Source of the DNA: Chrysomallon squamiferum
Lineage: Eukaryota > Mollusca > Gastropoda > Neomphalida > Peltospiridae
Length of the DNA: 30,000 bases
Reading direction: 5' to 3'
Assembly: GCA_012295275.1 (NCBI GenBank)
Contig: CM022665.1
Coordinates: 47,457,102 to 47,487,101 of the forward strand
The notes under the pieces are model-generated. The model was not told where the DNA came from. It worked only from the letters and a program-made list of their open reading frames with translations, and made no database searches. Of this stretch, positions 1-12,300 are shown in pieces (position 1 is the first letter of the stretch; the number at the start of each line of letters is the position of its first letter). A program made the position numbers and the translations under genes.

Positions 1-195
1 CACTACATCCAAATGGCGGTGCCGAATAATTTTTAAACTCTACTGTTTTGTTGCTGTGCTTTATTAATTAAGTTTGGATGGTAGAAAAACACTTAAAAAA
101 AAAAAAAAAAAAAAAAAAAATATATTCCATTTATGCTGAAGACATTTAAACTATTTCGATGTATTACCAAAAATACCCTATATATATTTTGTTAG

Positions 196-457
196 ACAAG
201 AAAAATGGTATACCGGTTATGACGTCACTGTTCAAGACGAAAATGGCCGTCAATACGTTTGCCGTACGTACCAAATGAACGAGAGAACGAGCGGGCTACC
301 CTCCCCCCAATACAAAGACATAATCATCAGGGGAGCTAAGCAGAACGGTCTTCCGGAGGATTATATAAAAACACTAGAAAATATGAAGGATAATGGATTC
401 CAAGGACACGTTCAGTTGTACGAAGACGCACTGAGATTGTTAGAAAAACCACAATAA
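196..457 (+). CDS. GGCT: Gamma-glutamylcyclotransferase, last coding exon (partial gene)
   Basis: The exon follows an acceptor (ttgttag, AG at 194-195), enters in phase 1 and reads about 86 residues to TAA at 455-457. The frame starts QEKWYTGYDVTVQDENGR and holds CRTYQM and PSPQYKDIIIRGAKQNGLP, which match the C-terminal part of animal GGCT (human CRSYLM and PSPQYKKII..GAKENGLP). GGCT is a cytosolic enzyme that converts gamma-glutamyl-amino acids to 5-oxoproline and the free amino acid in the gamma-glutamyl/glutathione cycle. The catalytic glutamate and the N-terminal substrate loop lie in earlier exons, left of the window. The ATG at 275 is an internal methionine, not the start. The gene converges on PNN. 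The next AATAAA hexamers lie inside an (AAAT)n tract near 702, so the poly(A) site is uncertain. The identification rests on motif recall, not a search. Confidence 0.9.
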
Positions 458-640
458 TGCAGGGCTGTTAATACAAACAATTGTCATACTCCGGTTTTCA
501 CGTTTTTGTGGATAAAAGATTTTGCTGGGCCAAATATAATGCTTTTACGTCTGTTATTTATTTATTTGTTTATTTATTTATGATCTGGTTGTGGTGAATC
601 AGAATCACACAAGATGTCTGTCTATATAATATATGCGTGT

Positions 641-699
641 TATTATTCAGAACACATGACTTTCTAATGTTAAGTTGGACATTTTCGTAAACACTTACT

Positions 700-731
<32 letters not shown>

Positions 732-833
732 ATGAAATAATGAAATTATATTATTCAGAGTATATGGTTTTCTAATGTTAAATAGATGGACACTTTCTTA
801 TTTCAGATAAATAAATAAATAAATAAATAAATA
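641..833. repeat. Tandem duplication ending in (AAAT)n
   Basis: Two imperfect copies about 108 bases apart both begin TATTATTCAG (641 and 749), then share TTTCTAATGTTAA and a GGACA..TTTTC block, and each ends in an (AAAT)n run (about 701-733 and 807-832). The unit-plus-microsatellite layout resembles a short retroposon tail, but no pol III promoter boxes were recognised. Confidence 0.65.
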
Positions 834-3443
834 TAATAATGAAATTATATATTTGTAAGCACACAAAATGTAATCCAATTTGTAAGATATATCCACGTAT
901 CACATATTTTCAAGAAAAATCATTCCTATTTAGCTTAAACCACAGAGATGCAAATTAATTAATAATGAAATTAATTTTCATATTAATTACATATTTGTTG
1001 TTTCGAAATTATTTTATGTAACAATTTAAGGGAGGCAATTCATGTTGAATTTGCAAAATAAAAAAATAAATAAAAACAAATTAACTCAGTCTTCTAGGAC
1101 TTTTTAAACATTACCTTTTTGTTTCGGATACTTTTCTTTTTTCTTTTTACTGTAAATATTTTAAGTTTAGTGAATAATTATTTTTTCCATCAAGCATATG
1201 GAGAAAAAAAAACCCTAATAAAATGTTGTTTTTGTTGTTGTTGTTTTGTAATATGTTAATTAATAAACAAATTTATCAAATTTTATACATTTGTTACAAT
1301 TATAGTTTTTTATTTTAACAAATAATCCCAGTGATTTTTTGTTATTGTTTGTATTTCTTTCTTCTTAAGTCAATTCATTTCACTGTTATTTTTCTTTAAC
1401 AAGTGATCATGACACAAATATATTTCTTTTTATTAGTACATTGCTACTCTCTCTTTCTAAATAAATAAATAAATATATATATATATTGTAATATTTAGAA
1501 TCTGAACAAAAAATCATTTTAAATAAGCTAAATTCTATTTTATTATTGTATAACCTTCTTACATCTGATTTGGAAAACACACAAACCACAAAACGAAAGA
1601 CAATTAATTTAAACAATTTATTCATGATTTGTTTTTGAGTTTTAATGATGTCATACTTAAACTTAAAAAAAAAATAATAATAATAATTAAAAAAATTCAT
1701 TCCAACAATGTAATTTAAAAAAAAAAACAAAACATGAACAATTTTAACACATGTACACAATATTACATTGTTTGATGATAAAAACTAAAACACAAACCAT
1801 TATACTGTAACTGTTTCATGATTAAACATTTATGGGGAAAAAGCTGCAAAACGTTCAAGAATCCAGTAACAGTAATTAAAAAAATAAACCAGTAATAAAA
1901 ACTATACTATTTTCATTCACCCATCAGCTATTCTAAATTAATCTAAGTCGGCTAAATTTCATTCATCTTATTTTTTAATAGTATAGTCTTTATAAACTGA
2001 ATTTTTAAAATGTTGTAATTAAGCAAGCTTTTAAAATACCAGTTTGTTCAAACCATTTTAACATGTGTCAATGTTGCAATGATGACATTTCTCATTTTTT
2101 ATTTTTATTTTTTTAATTATAAAAAATTATAGTAATAATAAAAATACCAAACTAAAATACAAAAAATAATAATAATAATAATGATTATCAGAAAAGGAAA
2201 TTAAAATGTGCTAAATAAATTTTTGGTGCAGCCTGTGAAAATATTTAAACAAAAAATACTGAATAATTGATAAGGAATTGATTTGTTTTTATTCAAGTTA
2301 TTAAATAAAGCCAATTGTGCTGAAATTTATATCAATCAATACTTTTAATATAACTTTTTTAAGCTTTGTAATTCTATATGATTAATTATAATATTCATAA
2401 CGATTAGTAATAATAATCATCAAAATCATCAACTTCTGTTTTTAAGAAATATTCTTCCAATTTCATTACAAAGTCAAAAGTTAAAAAATTATTCACCAAA
2501 AAAGAAAACTGCATTTTACAACATCGCTTAACAAAAATTGAATTCATAAAAATATCTACATTAATCTTTGTCACTGCAATTTAAAATTATTTACAAACTT
2601 GAAAACTAAACAAGATAAATGTAACAGAAGACTGAAATGAAGCAATAAGAAATGTTGAAACCGAACTTCTTTGAAATAAAAGTTTACATCTTTTTAAAAT
2701 ACGTCTGTTTCTACATAAAATCATACACACTGACAATTCCAATTCAAACAAAATATACATATGTCTACACACTAGGCACCTTTTTCTGTTCACAACAAAT
2801 ACCTGAATAAGCTAGCAACTTTTATTTATTTGTAAATTTGCTGTTGTTGTTTTTAAACAGCTCACTCACGCATTTTGGAAGTGAAAACCCATACACACAC
2901 ACACACTTATAAACTACAGCTTCACTGAAAACCAAACAGCATTCGGAGTGAAAAGTGGAATTTTGAGATCATACAAGTATTTTTAGTTATTACTTTTATT
3001 TTATTTTTTATTATTTTTTTTTTTTTTTTAAAAATTCAACATGAGGTAAAAATATTTTGCATAAACATTTAATCACCAAATTGTCAATAGTGATTCACAT
3101 CTGCTGTGATATTCCAGAATTCATTATGCTTTTTAAACAAACAAATAAACTTTGAATCTTTCCCACATTAAATATTTTATTTATAAATGAGCAAAAACAA
3201 AACAATGGTGATGATACCAGTTTGTTCTTAAGAAGACAGCAGTTAGTTTTTGCAGGCAAAAGCCCTGTCTACCCACCCACCCACTTTTAAAAACATTCTA
3301 CCCCCTTTCTCCCCTTTAACTATTCATCCAACAACAGCCATCTTAAAATTAAAGAAAAAATAAACTAAAAATAAAAATAAAAATAAACTTGCTGTCAACC
3401 ATCTGACCCAGTACAGAACTTTAAAAATTATCTCTACCCTGTC

Positions 3444-3449
3444 TTTATT
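3444..3449 (-). terminator. Candidate PNN poly(A) signal
   Basis: TTTATT on the plus strand reads AATAAA on the PNN strand, about 356 bases after the PNN stop codon. It is the nearest canonical hexamer. Others lie further downstream, for example at 3176-3181. Which one is used cannot be told from the sequence, and chance hexamers are common in DNA this AT-rich. Confidence 0.4.
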
Positions 3450-3804
3450 TGTATTATGTATTAAAAATATTTTTTTTCACCAAAAAACAAAACCTGTCTC
3501 TGAAGGTGAAAATTGGCACATTTAAAAAAACACCTCCAAGTAAACCACATCGGAAAGTGAAAATCTGATAACCCCACCATCTCTTTCATAACAGTAGGTA
3601 TCACCACTCAACCCCAAAACCAGTAAAACCAGCCACTCAACTCTCACTCTATCACAACAGCATCAAAAACTCCTTTTCCTAACCTCCTCATCACATCTGA
3701 CTCTATGAAATTAAGACTTTCATATATTTAAAAAAAAAAAAAAAAAAAATCTCAGTCTCAACACTCACACCAACTTTCACTAAAAAAAAACCCAAACAAA
3801 CCTT

Positions 3805-5762
3805 TCATTCATCCACACCCTGGTTTTCATCATCCTCTCCATCTTCTGCCATCAGAGCCTTCCTCTCGTGAACCGTCTGCTTCTCTTCCCTGGCACCCCC
3901 CTCCCACGCCTCCCCTCCGCCCTTCCCACCCCTCGGTCCCTCGTCCCCTTTGTCCTTGGTCACCTTGTCCCACCTGTTAGGCCTGCGCTTCTTCTCGGAG
4001 TGCGACAGGTCGAAGCTGGAGTCTGCGTCTGTGCACGTTTCATCACTGGTCAATGACCTGTGTCTGGGCTCCTCGTCCGGCAGACGGATCTTGCTGATGT
4101 CTTCGTCCGGCAGCATGATGTGCTCGTGGGATGGGACGCCCATCTTCTCAGCGTCTCCCTCCTCCGTCTCCTTGTCTCCGCTGAGCTGTCTCTCTTTGTG
4201 CACCTGTTCACTGGCGGAGCCTTTAACCTCCTCGCCCTCTCTGCTCTTTCCATCACTCACTTTCTCCCTGTCCTCACTCTTCCTTCTCTCACTCGGGTGC
4301 GTCCCCTCCCGAGAATTCTTTCTCAACCTGTCACTGTCTCTAGACAAATCTTTGCCACTTTTTTTACTCCTTTCAGTGCTCCTGTCTCTTGACCTACTCC
4401 TATCGCGCCCATACGACCTGCTCCTCTCTCTTCCCCTTGACCTTCCCTTCGACCTACTTCTGTCCCTCCCTCTTGACCTACTGTCTCTTCTTTGTAACCT
4501 GTTCCATTCCCTCCCCCTTGATCGACTCCTATCCCTTTCTCTTGACCTGCTCCTAAACCTCCCCCTTGATCTACTCCTGTCTCTCCCAAAGGACTTCTCC
4601 TTGGTAATTTTTCTAATTCTTCTTTCCCTATCTCTCGACCGACTCCTTTTTCTGTCTCTGGACACACTTCTCTTTCTCTCCCGAGACAAGCTCCTCTTTC
4701 TCTCTCTAGACAAGCTCCTCTTTCTCTCCCTAGACAAGCTCCTCTTTCTCTCCCTAGACAAGCTCCTCTTTCTCTCTCTAGACAAGCTCCTCTTTCTCTC
4801 CCTAGACAAGCTCCTCTTTCTCTCTCTAGACAAGCTCCTCTTTCTTTCCCTAGACAAGCTCCTCTTTCTTTCCCTAGACAAGCTCCTCTTTCTCTCCCTA
4901 GACAAGCTCCTCTTTCTGTCCCTAGACCGGCTCCTCTTTTTGTCTCCTGACACACTCTTTTTCCTGTCCCTGGACACAGACACCTTTCTCTCATTGGACA
5001 TGCTCCTGTCTTTCTCCCTGGGCCTCAACACACCGGCCTTTCTTTCAGCACTCGTCTCCCCGCCTTCCCGCCCCGCCTTCTTCCCCCTGTCCCCCCTGCT
5101 ACTGACAACGACAACGACATTGGGCTCCTCCCTCCCATCACCACCCCCTGCTCCTCTTTCACTCCTCAGCGAGTCCTTTCTCTTCCTGTCCTCTCCGACA
5201 GAAGAACTCTCTGCGTGGACGACCCCATTCTCCAGGGAGCCACTTTTCACAACGATCTCCCTGCGGTCTGCACTGCGACTTTCTCTCACCCGATCAGACG
5301 ACTTACCCATCTCCACGTCACGTGACCGTCTCCTGTCCCCCTCCCCACTGCTTCCTCCTCCTCCTACTCCCCCTCCCCCAGCCTGCTTCTCTCCTCGAGG
5401 TGCATCTTTCTCGTCGTCGGCCTCTCGTGCGGGCATTCCCTTTTTTTCGCTGGCTACGACTTCCTCCACAACTCTCGACATGCAAAAATCTTCTTCATTC
5501 TGCACGCTGACGTCATCCTCGTCGTCATCATCATCATCGTCGTCGTCGTCGTTGTTGCGATCACGTCTGTTTTCTTTCTCTTCGCCCTCTTCGTGCTGTT
5601 CATCGTGCATGACGTGTTCGTCGACGTCGTCGTGGGGGTCAGCACCCCCGGTCACGATCTTCTCGTTCTTTCTCAGCCTGATTCTTTCCTCTCGCTCCTG
5701 TTCCAGTCTCATCAGTTCTTCGATCTCTCTCTCCATCAGCTCCCTTCTCTCGGCTATCATTT
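3805..5762 (-). CDS. PNN: PNN last coding exon: acidic and SR-rich tail
   Basis: The acceptor is TTTTGTAG followed by AAATGATAG; the exon enters in phase 1 and encodes residues about 272-923. It opens with a charged helix (AERRELMEREIEELMRLEQE), followed by a His/Glu/Asp-rich stretch, a run of ten Asp, a Gly-rich linker and a long R/S/D/E region from about residue 530 to 735. The C-terminal part has KKRRPNRWDKVTKDKGDEG and ends in QGVDE. It is far richer in G+C than the flanking introns. A 630-codon open frame on the opposite strand (3950-5842) is a mirror of this composition, not a gene. Confidence 0.92.
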
Positions 5763-6310
5763 CTACAAAACAAAAAACAAAATTAACACTTTCAGATTTT
5801 CGAAACTTTGTTTTTTTTTGGTCAAAACCCTGCAAAAAATGACGATTCAAAAATATGAACTGAAGATAAAAAAAAAAATTAAAGTTAAAACTGACAATTA
5901 AAATGAAAATAAATTTCAAAAAAATATATTAATAATAAAATTCATATATACAACAACCATACAACAGTCTTGTATGGACACTACAGTTACCTGTATTAAA
6001 GCAAACAAGTGTTTACAAGCAGTTTACTTATTTTGATGATTTCCTGTCCTCTTAATTTATCCTAAATGGAGAGAGAGCAGTATTTTAGGTCACAAATGAA
6101 ACCCTACTCTGAATGTGACCTGTCGAACTTGTAAATCATTCATCATGAAACATTATTATACATCATACACAGAAAAAATTCAAAAAAACTTTTTCTAATA
6201 TTCTGATATGGAAGAGGTCGATATATTATGGAAATGACTGCATTTTTAAATTTAATATTTTTTTTTTAATAATAGTTAATATGTTACTTCTAGAGTGAAT
6301 GCTTCCAGGC

Positions 6311-6354
<44 letters not shown>

Positions 6355-6873
6355 TTCCTGTATTACTCAGTGGATATCACCTACATGTCACACACAAAGA
6401 AGTGAACATTCTGTAAATCATAAAAACTTTGATTTGTAAATGTTATTTTACAAATGGCTCCTTGTATTGTTATTTCTGCGGTCTAAATAAGAACAATGAA
6501 TTCTGCTGATAAACTGCAGCGTTTTGAGTACATGTAAATCAGTAAATATTAACAAACATGACAAAAAAGAAAATCTTCTTTATTCTGACTGTAAAGAAAA
6601 CTGTGATTATTACTGCAACATAATTCGGGCAGTAAAATGCCAAAAGACAAATCTAAAATGTTTTTAAAAATATCCTTCAACTGTTCAACACCTTTTAAAG
6701 ATTTCTGACAAATTTATTTACATCTGTGACTACAAGCTGACATAAAATATCAAGTAAAACAGAATTATAAAATAATGATCAGATGCTTTAAAATCACTGA
6801 CAACCAAAATAAAATTTGTTTATATGCGATATGACATAATCTTTTAAAGTTTATAAAAGTAATAATAATAATA

Positions 6874-6915
<42 letters not shown>

Positions 6916-9313
6916 CAGCTTTAAAAGGTTACATTAGATTAAGGACAAGTTTAACTGTACTTACCAACATCAGCCATCATCTGAGAAAAACATTTACAGT
7001 AAACAAAATAATGGGGATAAAAAAATAAACAAGATAAAAAAATAATAATAATTTAATATTATCCAGTGTCACTGACATAATATTTATATCCAAATTACAA
7101 TTTATTTAATATCATTATTAAATAAAAATTACTGTATTACTTGTATAAAATCCAAATTATATATTATTTAATATCATTATTAAATAAAATTTATTACAGT
7201 ATCACTGACATAGCATCTGAGTTATAAATTATTTAATAATATTTTATATTAAAAGAAAATGACTATTGAGCATTCAACAACAAAAAAAGGCTTTCAATTT
7301 TTTACTAATAAAAATAATCTAATATTGCTGATATACAAGATCTTAAATAAATTTGTAAATGAATTAACAAGAAAACTGTGTAATTGTGTTAATTATACAT
7401 TCAATATTGGACAGATCAGAGTAATTATAATAAACAATTTAGAATACTAACTGTATTACTCAAACTGAATTACATACTGTTTAGTAACTATTACAGGCTT
7501 TGTATTTAAAAAAATACAGATGAATGAAATAATTTTATATTAAAAAAAAAAAATTTAAATTTACATTACAGAATAATTTTGAGAAATCTATAAGAACAAC
7601 TGCTTTTGACTTTTGCTATTATCTTTTATACAAAATTTAAAACATCACTTTAAACTGACATTCATAAAATTTTAAAAATTAGGTTCTTATGGAATAATAT
7701 AAAAGGACAGAAATGTGGTCAGTAGTAAAATACTGGAAACAAATAAATCAATTATACAATCCTTACATACACATTTTTATGAAAAAAAAGACCTGATTAT
7801 ATTATAAACATTTCAATTACTGATAAAATTTACATAGTGATACAGGCTAAAAAAAAATGTACACGACATAATTCTTATTTAAAAACAAAACTAGTAATAA
7901 TGAAATATTCCGTAAGTATAAAAAGGTGATTTTTCAATGACTGACTGATTAACAAAACCACAGAACAAAATAATGATTGGATATCATTACATCATCATCA
8001 TAATAATAATAATAATAATAAAATAGAGTAAAAAAAAAATCGGTGGTATAAAAAAATAAAAAAATAATAATAATAATAAAATAATAAAACAACCCTGATT
8101 TTTAGGAATAACCCGTTGAAATTTGTGTAAAAATACGATGATGACTTACGATCGACAACTCTGACAGTTTCCTGTAGTTTGTTCGAAGTAGCTGTTGTGT
8201 GACTTTTGGGAGAAAGAAAATCCGAGGTACTGTCTCAGTACAAATAAAGTTCTCTAGTTTTCTTGTCTCTTGTTCCCAGAGATCGTGCTGCAATTATAAA
8301 TTAATAAATAAATAAATAAATAAATAAATTAATAAATAAATAAATAATAATAATAATACTAACAGTAATAATAGTAACAGCATTAGCAGCAAATAGTAAA
8401 AAACCAGTTAAATAAATATATAAATAAATAAATAAATAATAATAAAATAATAATAATAATAATAATAATAACAATAAACAGTTATAGTAATAGCACAGCA
8501 GCAGCAAATAGAAAAAAACCAGTTAAAAACCACATCCAACACAAAATAAATATATAAATAAACACAGATAAAAACAATAAAATAACACAAAAACCAATAA
8601 TAACAACACACACACAACACACACACAGAGACAGACAGTTCCTAACAGCATTTTACCAGCAAATAACTCCAAAAACAGTTTAAAAACCTGTTTATGCTGC
8701 ATCTCCAACACAAAGCTGTTTTGTTTCACACACAAACACACAAACAAACAAACACACACACACACACACAGACAGACAAAGACCATTGTCTCACACATTT
8801 TACCTGTTGTACTAACTCCATCTTCTGCTCCAGTCGGTTTACACACCCAGACACACATCTCCAAAGACCATTTTCTCTCACACACAAACAAACACACACA
8901 CACACACACACAGACAGACTGTTTCTCTAACTCCATTTTTCTGTTGCTCCAATTCGGTTTATCTTCACCTGTTCATGCTGCATCTCTAGCACAAGCTGTT
9001 TTCTCTCACACACAGACAGACACACAGACAGACAGACAGTTCCTCACACACATTTTACCTGTTGTACTAACTCCATCTTCTGCTCCAGACGGTTTATCTT
9101 CGCCTGTTCATGCTGCATCTCTAGCACAAGCTGTTTTCTCTCCAGCTGAATCTGAGCGCGCTCACTGCGAGCTTTCTCCTCCAGTTTGTTTTCTATCTCC
9201 TTCCTCCTTTCCTCCTGTACTCAGAATGTTAGTAAAATACTTATAGTTACACTCCTTGAAATACTTGCATATTTGTTTAAACATTAACAGTGTAAAATTT
9301 ATAAGAAAATCAA

Positions 9314-9344
<31 letters not shown>

Positions 9345-12300
9345 GTAATAATAATAATAGTAATAATAAATAACAAATAAATAAAAGAAAAATAATAAAT
9401 TAAATTTTTTTAGCATTAGGAAAGGCAGAAGTCTTCGGCAGTTATATATTTGATATAATTTCAGCTACTATTGTCATGTCAGAGATTGTATTTAACTGTT
9501 TGTAAACAAAAGAATCTCGTGTTGCTAGCCAGTAAATAAATAAATGGAGTGTTGCCAGCTGGTTTATACATCTCTATAATTCTACACGAGAGTGCATTTT
9601 CGAAATAACTTAATTATTAAAAAATGTATGTTACATAAAAAAATAATAGAAAAATAAATTTAAAAAGTGCTCACTTTGTCTTTATTCTGTTTCGCTTCCT
9701 TCTTGAATGTCTGCAGAGTTCCCAGAAGAAGACCAAACATGCGTTTGTTTCTGAAAAATAAATTTCATTGTTGCAGACAAAACTCAGCGATGTTGATACA
9801 GCTTTTATATTAACTATCATACTGACAACATTTAATTCATCAAAATGTTTAAAATTCACTGTGTATGCAACATGTTGTTATTTATTAGCAAATAAAAAGA
9901 TATAATTTGTAGATTTTAAAGCTGAGATATATTTACTATGTCCACAATCTTTTGAAAGACTGAGCAACAGTCTAACAATTTTTGTTTTTTCTTCCAATAA
10001 ATGTAATCCAATTTATCTAAAACATGATGATAATTCCTTTCATTCATACCAACAACATATTTGTTTTAAAAAAAATACTTTTCTTGAGTTATTAATATCA
10101 GATAAATATTTATTTCTTTTAATTATTAAAAATTAAACATAATTACACAACAATGTTAGACACAGAGAAAAAGATGCTCTAGAAGCTTAGAATAGTTTTA
10201 AAACAAACTTTTCACCACTGAATCAGAGAAAAGCATATTTTATATTGTACAGGAAATTTCACTATTTTTATTCCTGGAACCCAGACATTATTTTGTCACT
10301 TAAATTTAAAATCTAAAACATAACTGGACATATGTGACAGTCACTGAACTAAAAACAGTTTATACCTGGCCAATCCTTTCTTATCCTGTGTCTGTTCTTT
10401 AAGCATATCTTTACGAGTTCGCTTAACACCAGCAGCCACGACTGTTGACTGGATAGCCGGCTAAAACAACATCAACAACATCATTATCAACATCAACATC
10501 ACCACTAATTACAGCTAATGACAACATCATAAACCATCTTCAAAATTCTTATTCTAACTCTATTTTGAATTAATGTTTTATTACCTACAATCGTTTTGCA
10601 TAAGATCAACTAAAATTTATTTACTCTTTAATAAACAAAAACAACATCAAAGAAGCTAGATGGTAGTTAGGTGTAAATAGATTATGCAGTCTGTTAGGGA
10701 CTGGAAAAAAAAAAATCATAAAGTATACTCTGTTGCATGAAATTACAAAAAGTATTAAATCAAACTCACAGTCAGAAAAGTATAAAAAATGAAATTAGAG
10801 TTAAATATAAAACTAGATTCACAGATAAGGTATGAAAGCAGACACAGATAAAGGTATGATATCAAACTTCAAAGTATGTTTAAAACATACAATTTCATAA
10901 AATATAAAATCCAGACTTACTTGTTCTTCCAGTTCATCCTCATCCCAGCTATCCTCCCTCTGCTGTCTCCCTCCCATCACTGGTCGGCTCCCCAGTCTGA
11001 AAACACAATATACATGTATTTGTCTGTATGTCTGTGTGTGTGTGTGTGTCTATGTGTCTGTGTGTGTGCGTGTGCATTCACATGCATGTATATATATATA
11101 TATATATACAATCCAGTACACACACATTTATACTTGCAGTCATGTTTAGTAAGTTCAATATATCAAAAATGTCAAGTTTTAAAACATTTAATTAAACTAA
11201 ACTTCTGTCATTAGGAAATATAAACATTACTGATTTGTAACATCAAAATCACTAACTAACTGCATCCAGTTAACTGTTGATGACGATCAAATAATGGTTC
11301 TGGGAGACGTGTTAAATTAAAACGTTATTATTTCACACTGTATGTTGCTGTATAAATTCTGCAAACCTTACACAATATTATTCTTTAAGCCAGTAAAGAT
11401 CTTAAAAGCACTTAGCATAATTCTGTCCTCTACTGGTGTAACTAAGGTGTGGCACAAGATCTGGGTGCCATTTGAAAGGGTGGGGGAGACCCATGTCCAA
11501 CTACACATTTTCTGTTAAATTTTAGCTGATCTTAAAGTAAAAATTATCTTAATGTTTGGGCTGGGATGCAGTTATAGTGCTTTTCCTTTGATTCTGTTAC
11601 TTAATACATTAGCTATTTCAGGCCAAGTATTCTATGGTTGATTATTTTGCTTTGTTATATAAAGAAATAACAAAATATGAATGTAGTTAATGAATATCAA
11701 TATAGAGCTTCATTCTGTTCATTTTTACCTGACTGTTCTAACAATCAAAACATTTTAACAGTTACACAGAACAAGTTACACACTGCTTATTTAGTGCTGT
11801 GTGATTGTATGAAGGCTGAATTGAAGAATTACTTCTTGTTCTTGCTTTTTCTGTCTTCTAAAAAGTTGTTGCTCTATCATTCTACCTTTTTTTTTTCTTT
11901 TTTTTTTTTAAATCTTGAAAGATAGTGAAATACATGTTTACAGTTTGTAGGGTATGTGATAAACATTGAAAATTAAGTTACTTACCTCGCAAACGCTCCC
12001 GTCAACAAACGTTTCTTTGCAGCTGGACCATCGTCAGACATACGTCGCCTGCAAAATAGAAATAAATAAAATATTAAATAACTCATGTAGTCAGACTACA
12101 GTGTAGAATTGTTATTAAAATAAATAACTCATAGAGTGTGACTACAGTGTAGAATTGTTATTAAAATAACTCATGTAGTCAGACTACAGTGTAGAATTGT
12201 GATTTAAATAAATAACTCATATAGTAAGGCTACAGTGTAGAACTGTTACTAAAATAAATAACTCATATGGTCAGACTACAATGTAGAATAGTTATTTAAA

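Larger units (their letters stand above)
458..3804. other. Tail-to-tail intergenic region, GGCT/PNN 3' flanks
   Basis: There is no convincing gene. The open frames on the minus strand (about 1407-1760 and 2587-2793) have low-complexity, AT-driven content. The region should hold the 3' UTR of GGCT (plus strand) and of PNN (minus strand). It contains (AAAT)n tracts, short AT repeats near 1480, a poly-T run near 3006-3030 and a poly-A run near 3729-3749. Confidence 0.6.

Noticed and set aside
275-457. 60-codon frame starting with ATG at 275 as a small gene
   Set aside because: The frame continues upstream to a splice acceptor at 195 and the whole reads as the GGCT C terminus, so the ATG is internal.
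1407-1760. 117-residue minus frame as a gene
   Set aside because: Phe/Tyr/Lys/Asn-rich content as expected from random AT-rich DNA; no motif or splice support.
4323-4994. 223-residue minus frame with ACLGRER repeats
   Set aside because: An alternative frame of the KRSLSRER minisatellite within PNN.
3950-5842. 630-residue protein on the plus strand
   Set aside because: It lies opposite the PNN last exon, which has strong homology and splice support; the antisense frame is low-complexity Leu/Ser/Asp sequence produced by SR codons.
8523-8936. Cys/Val-rich protein on the minus strand
   Set aside because: Produced by translation of CA repeats in a PNN intron.
11677-11925. 82-residue plus frame inside a PNN intron
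   Set aside because: No recognisable motif, and it ends in a poly-T derived Phe run.
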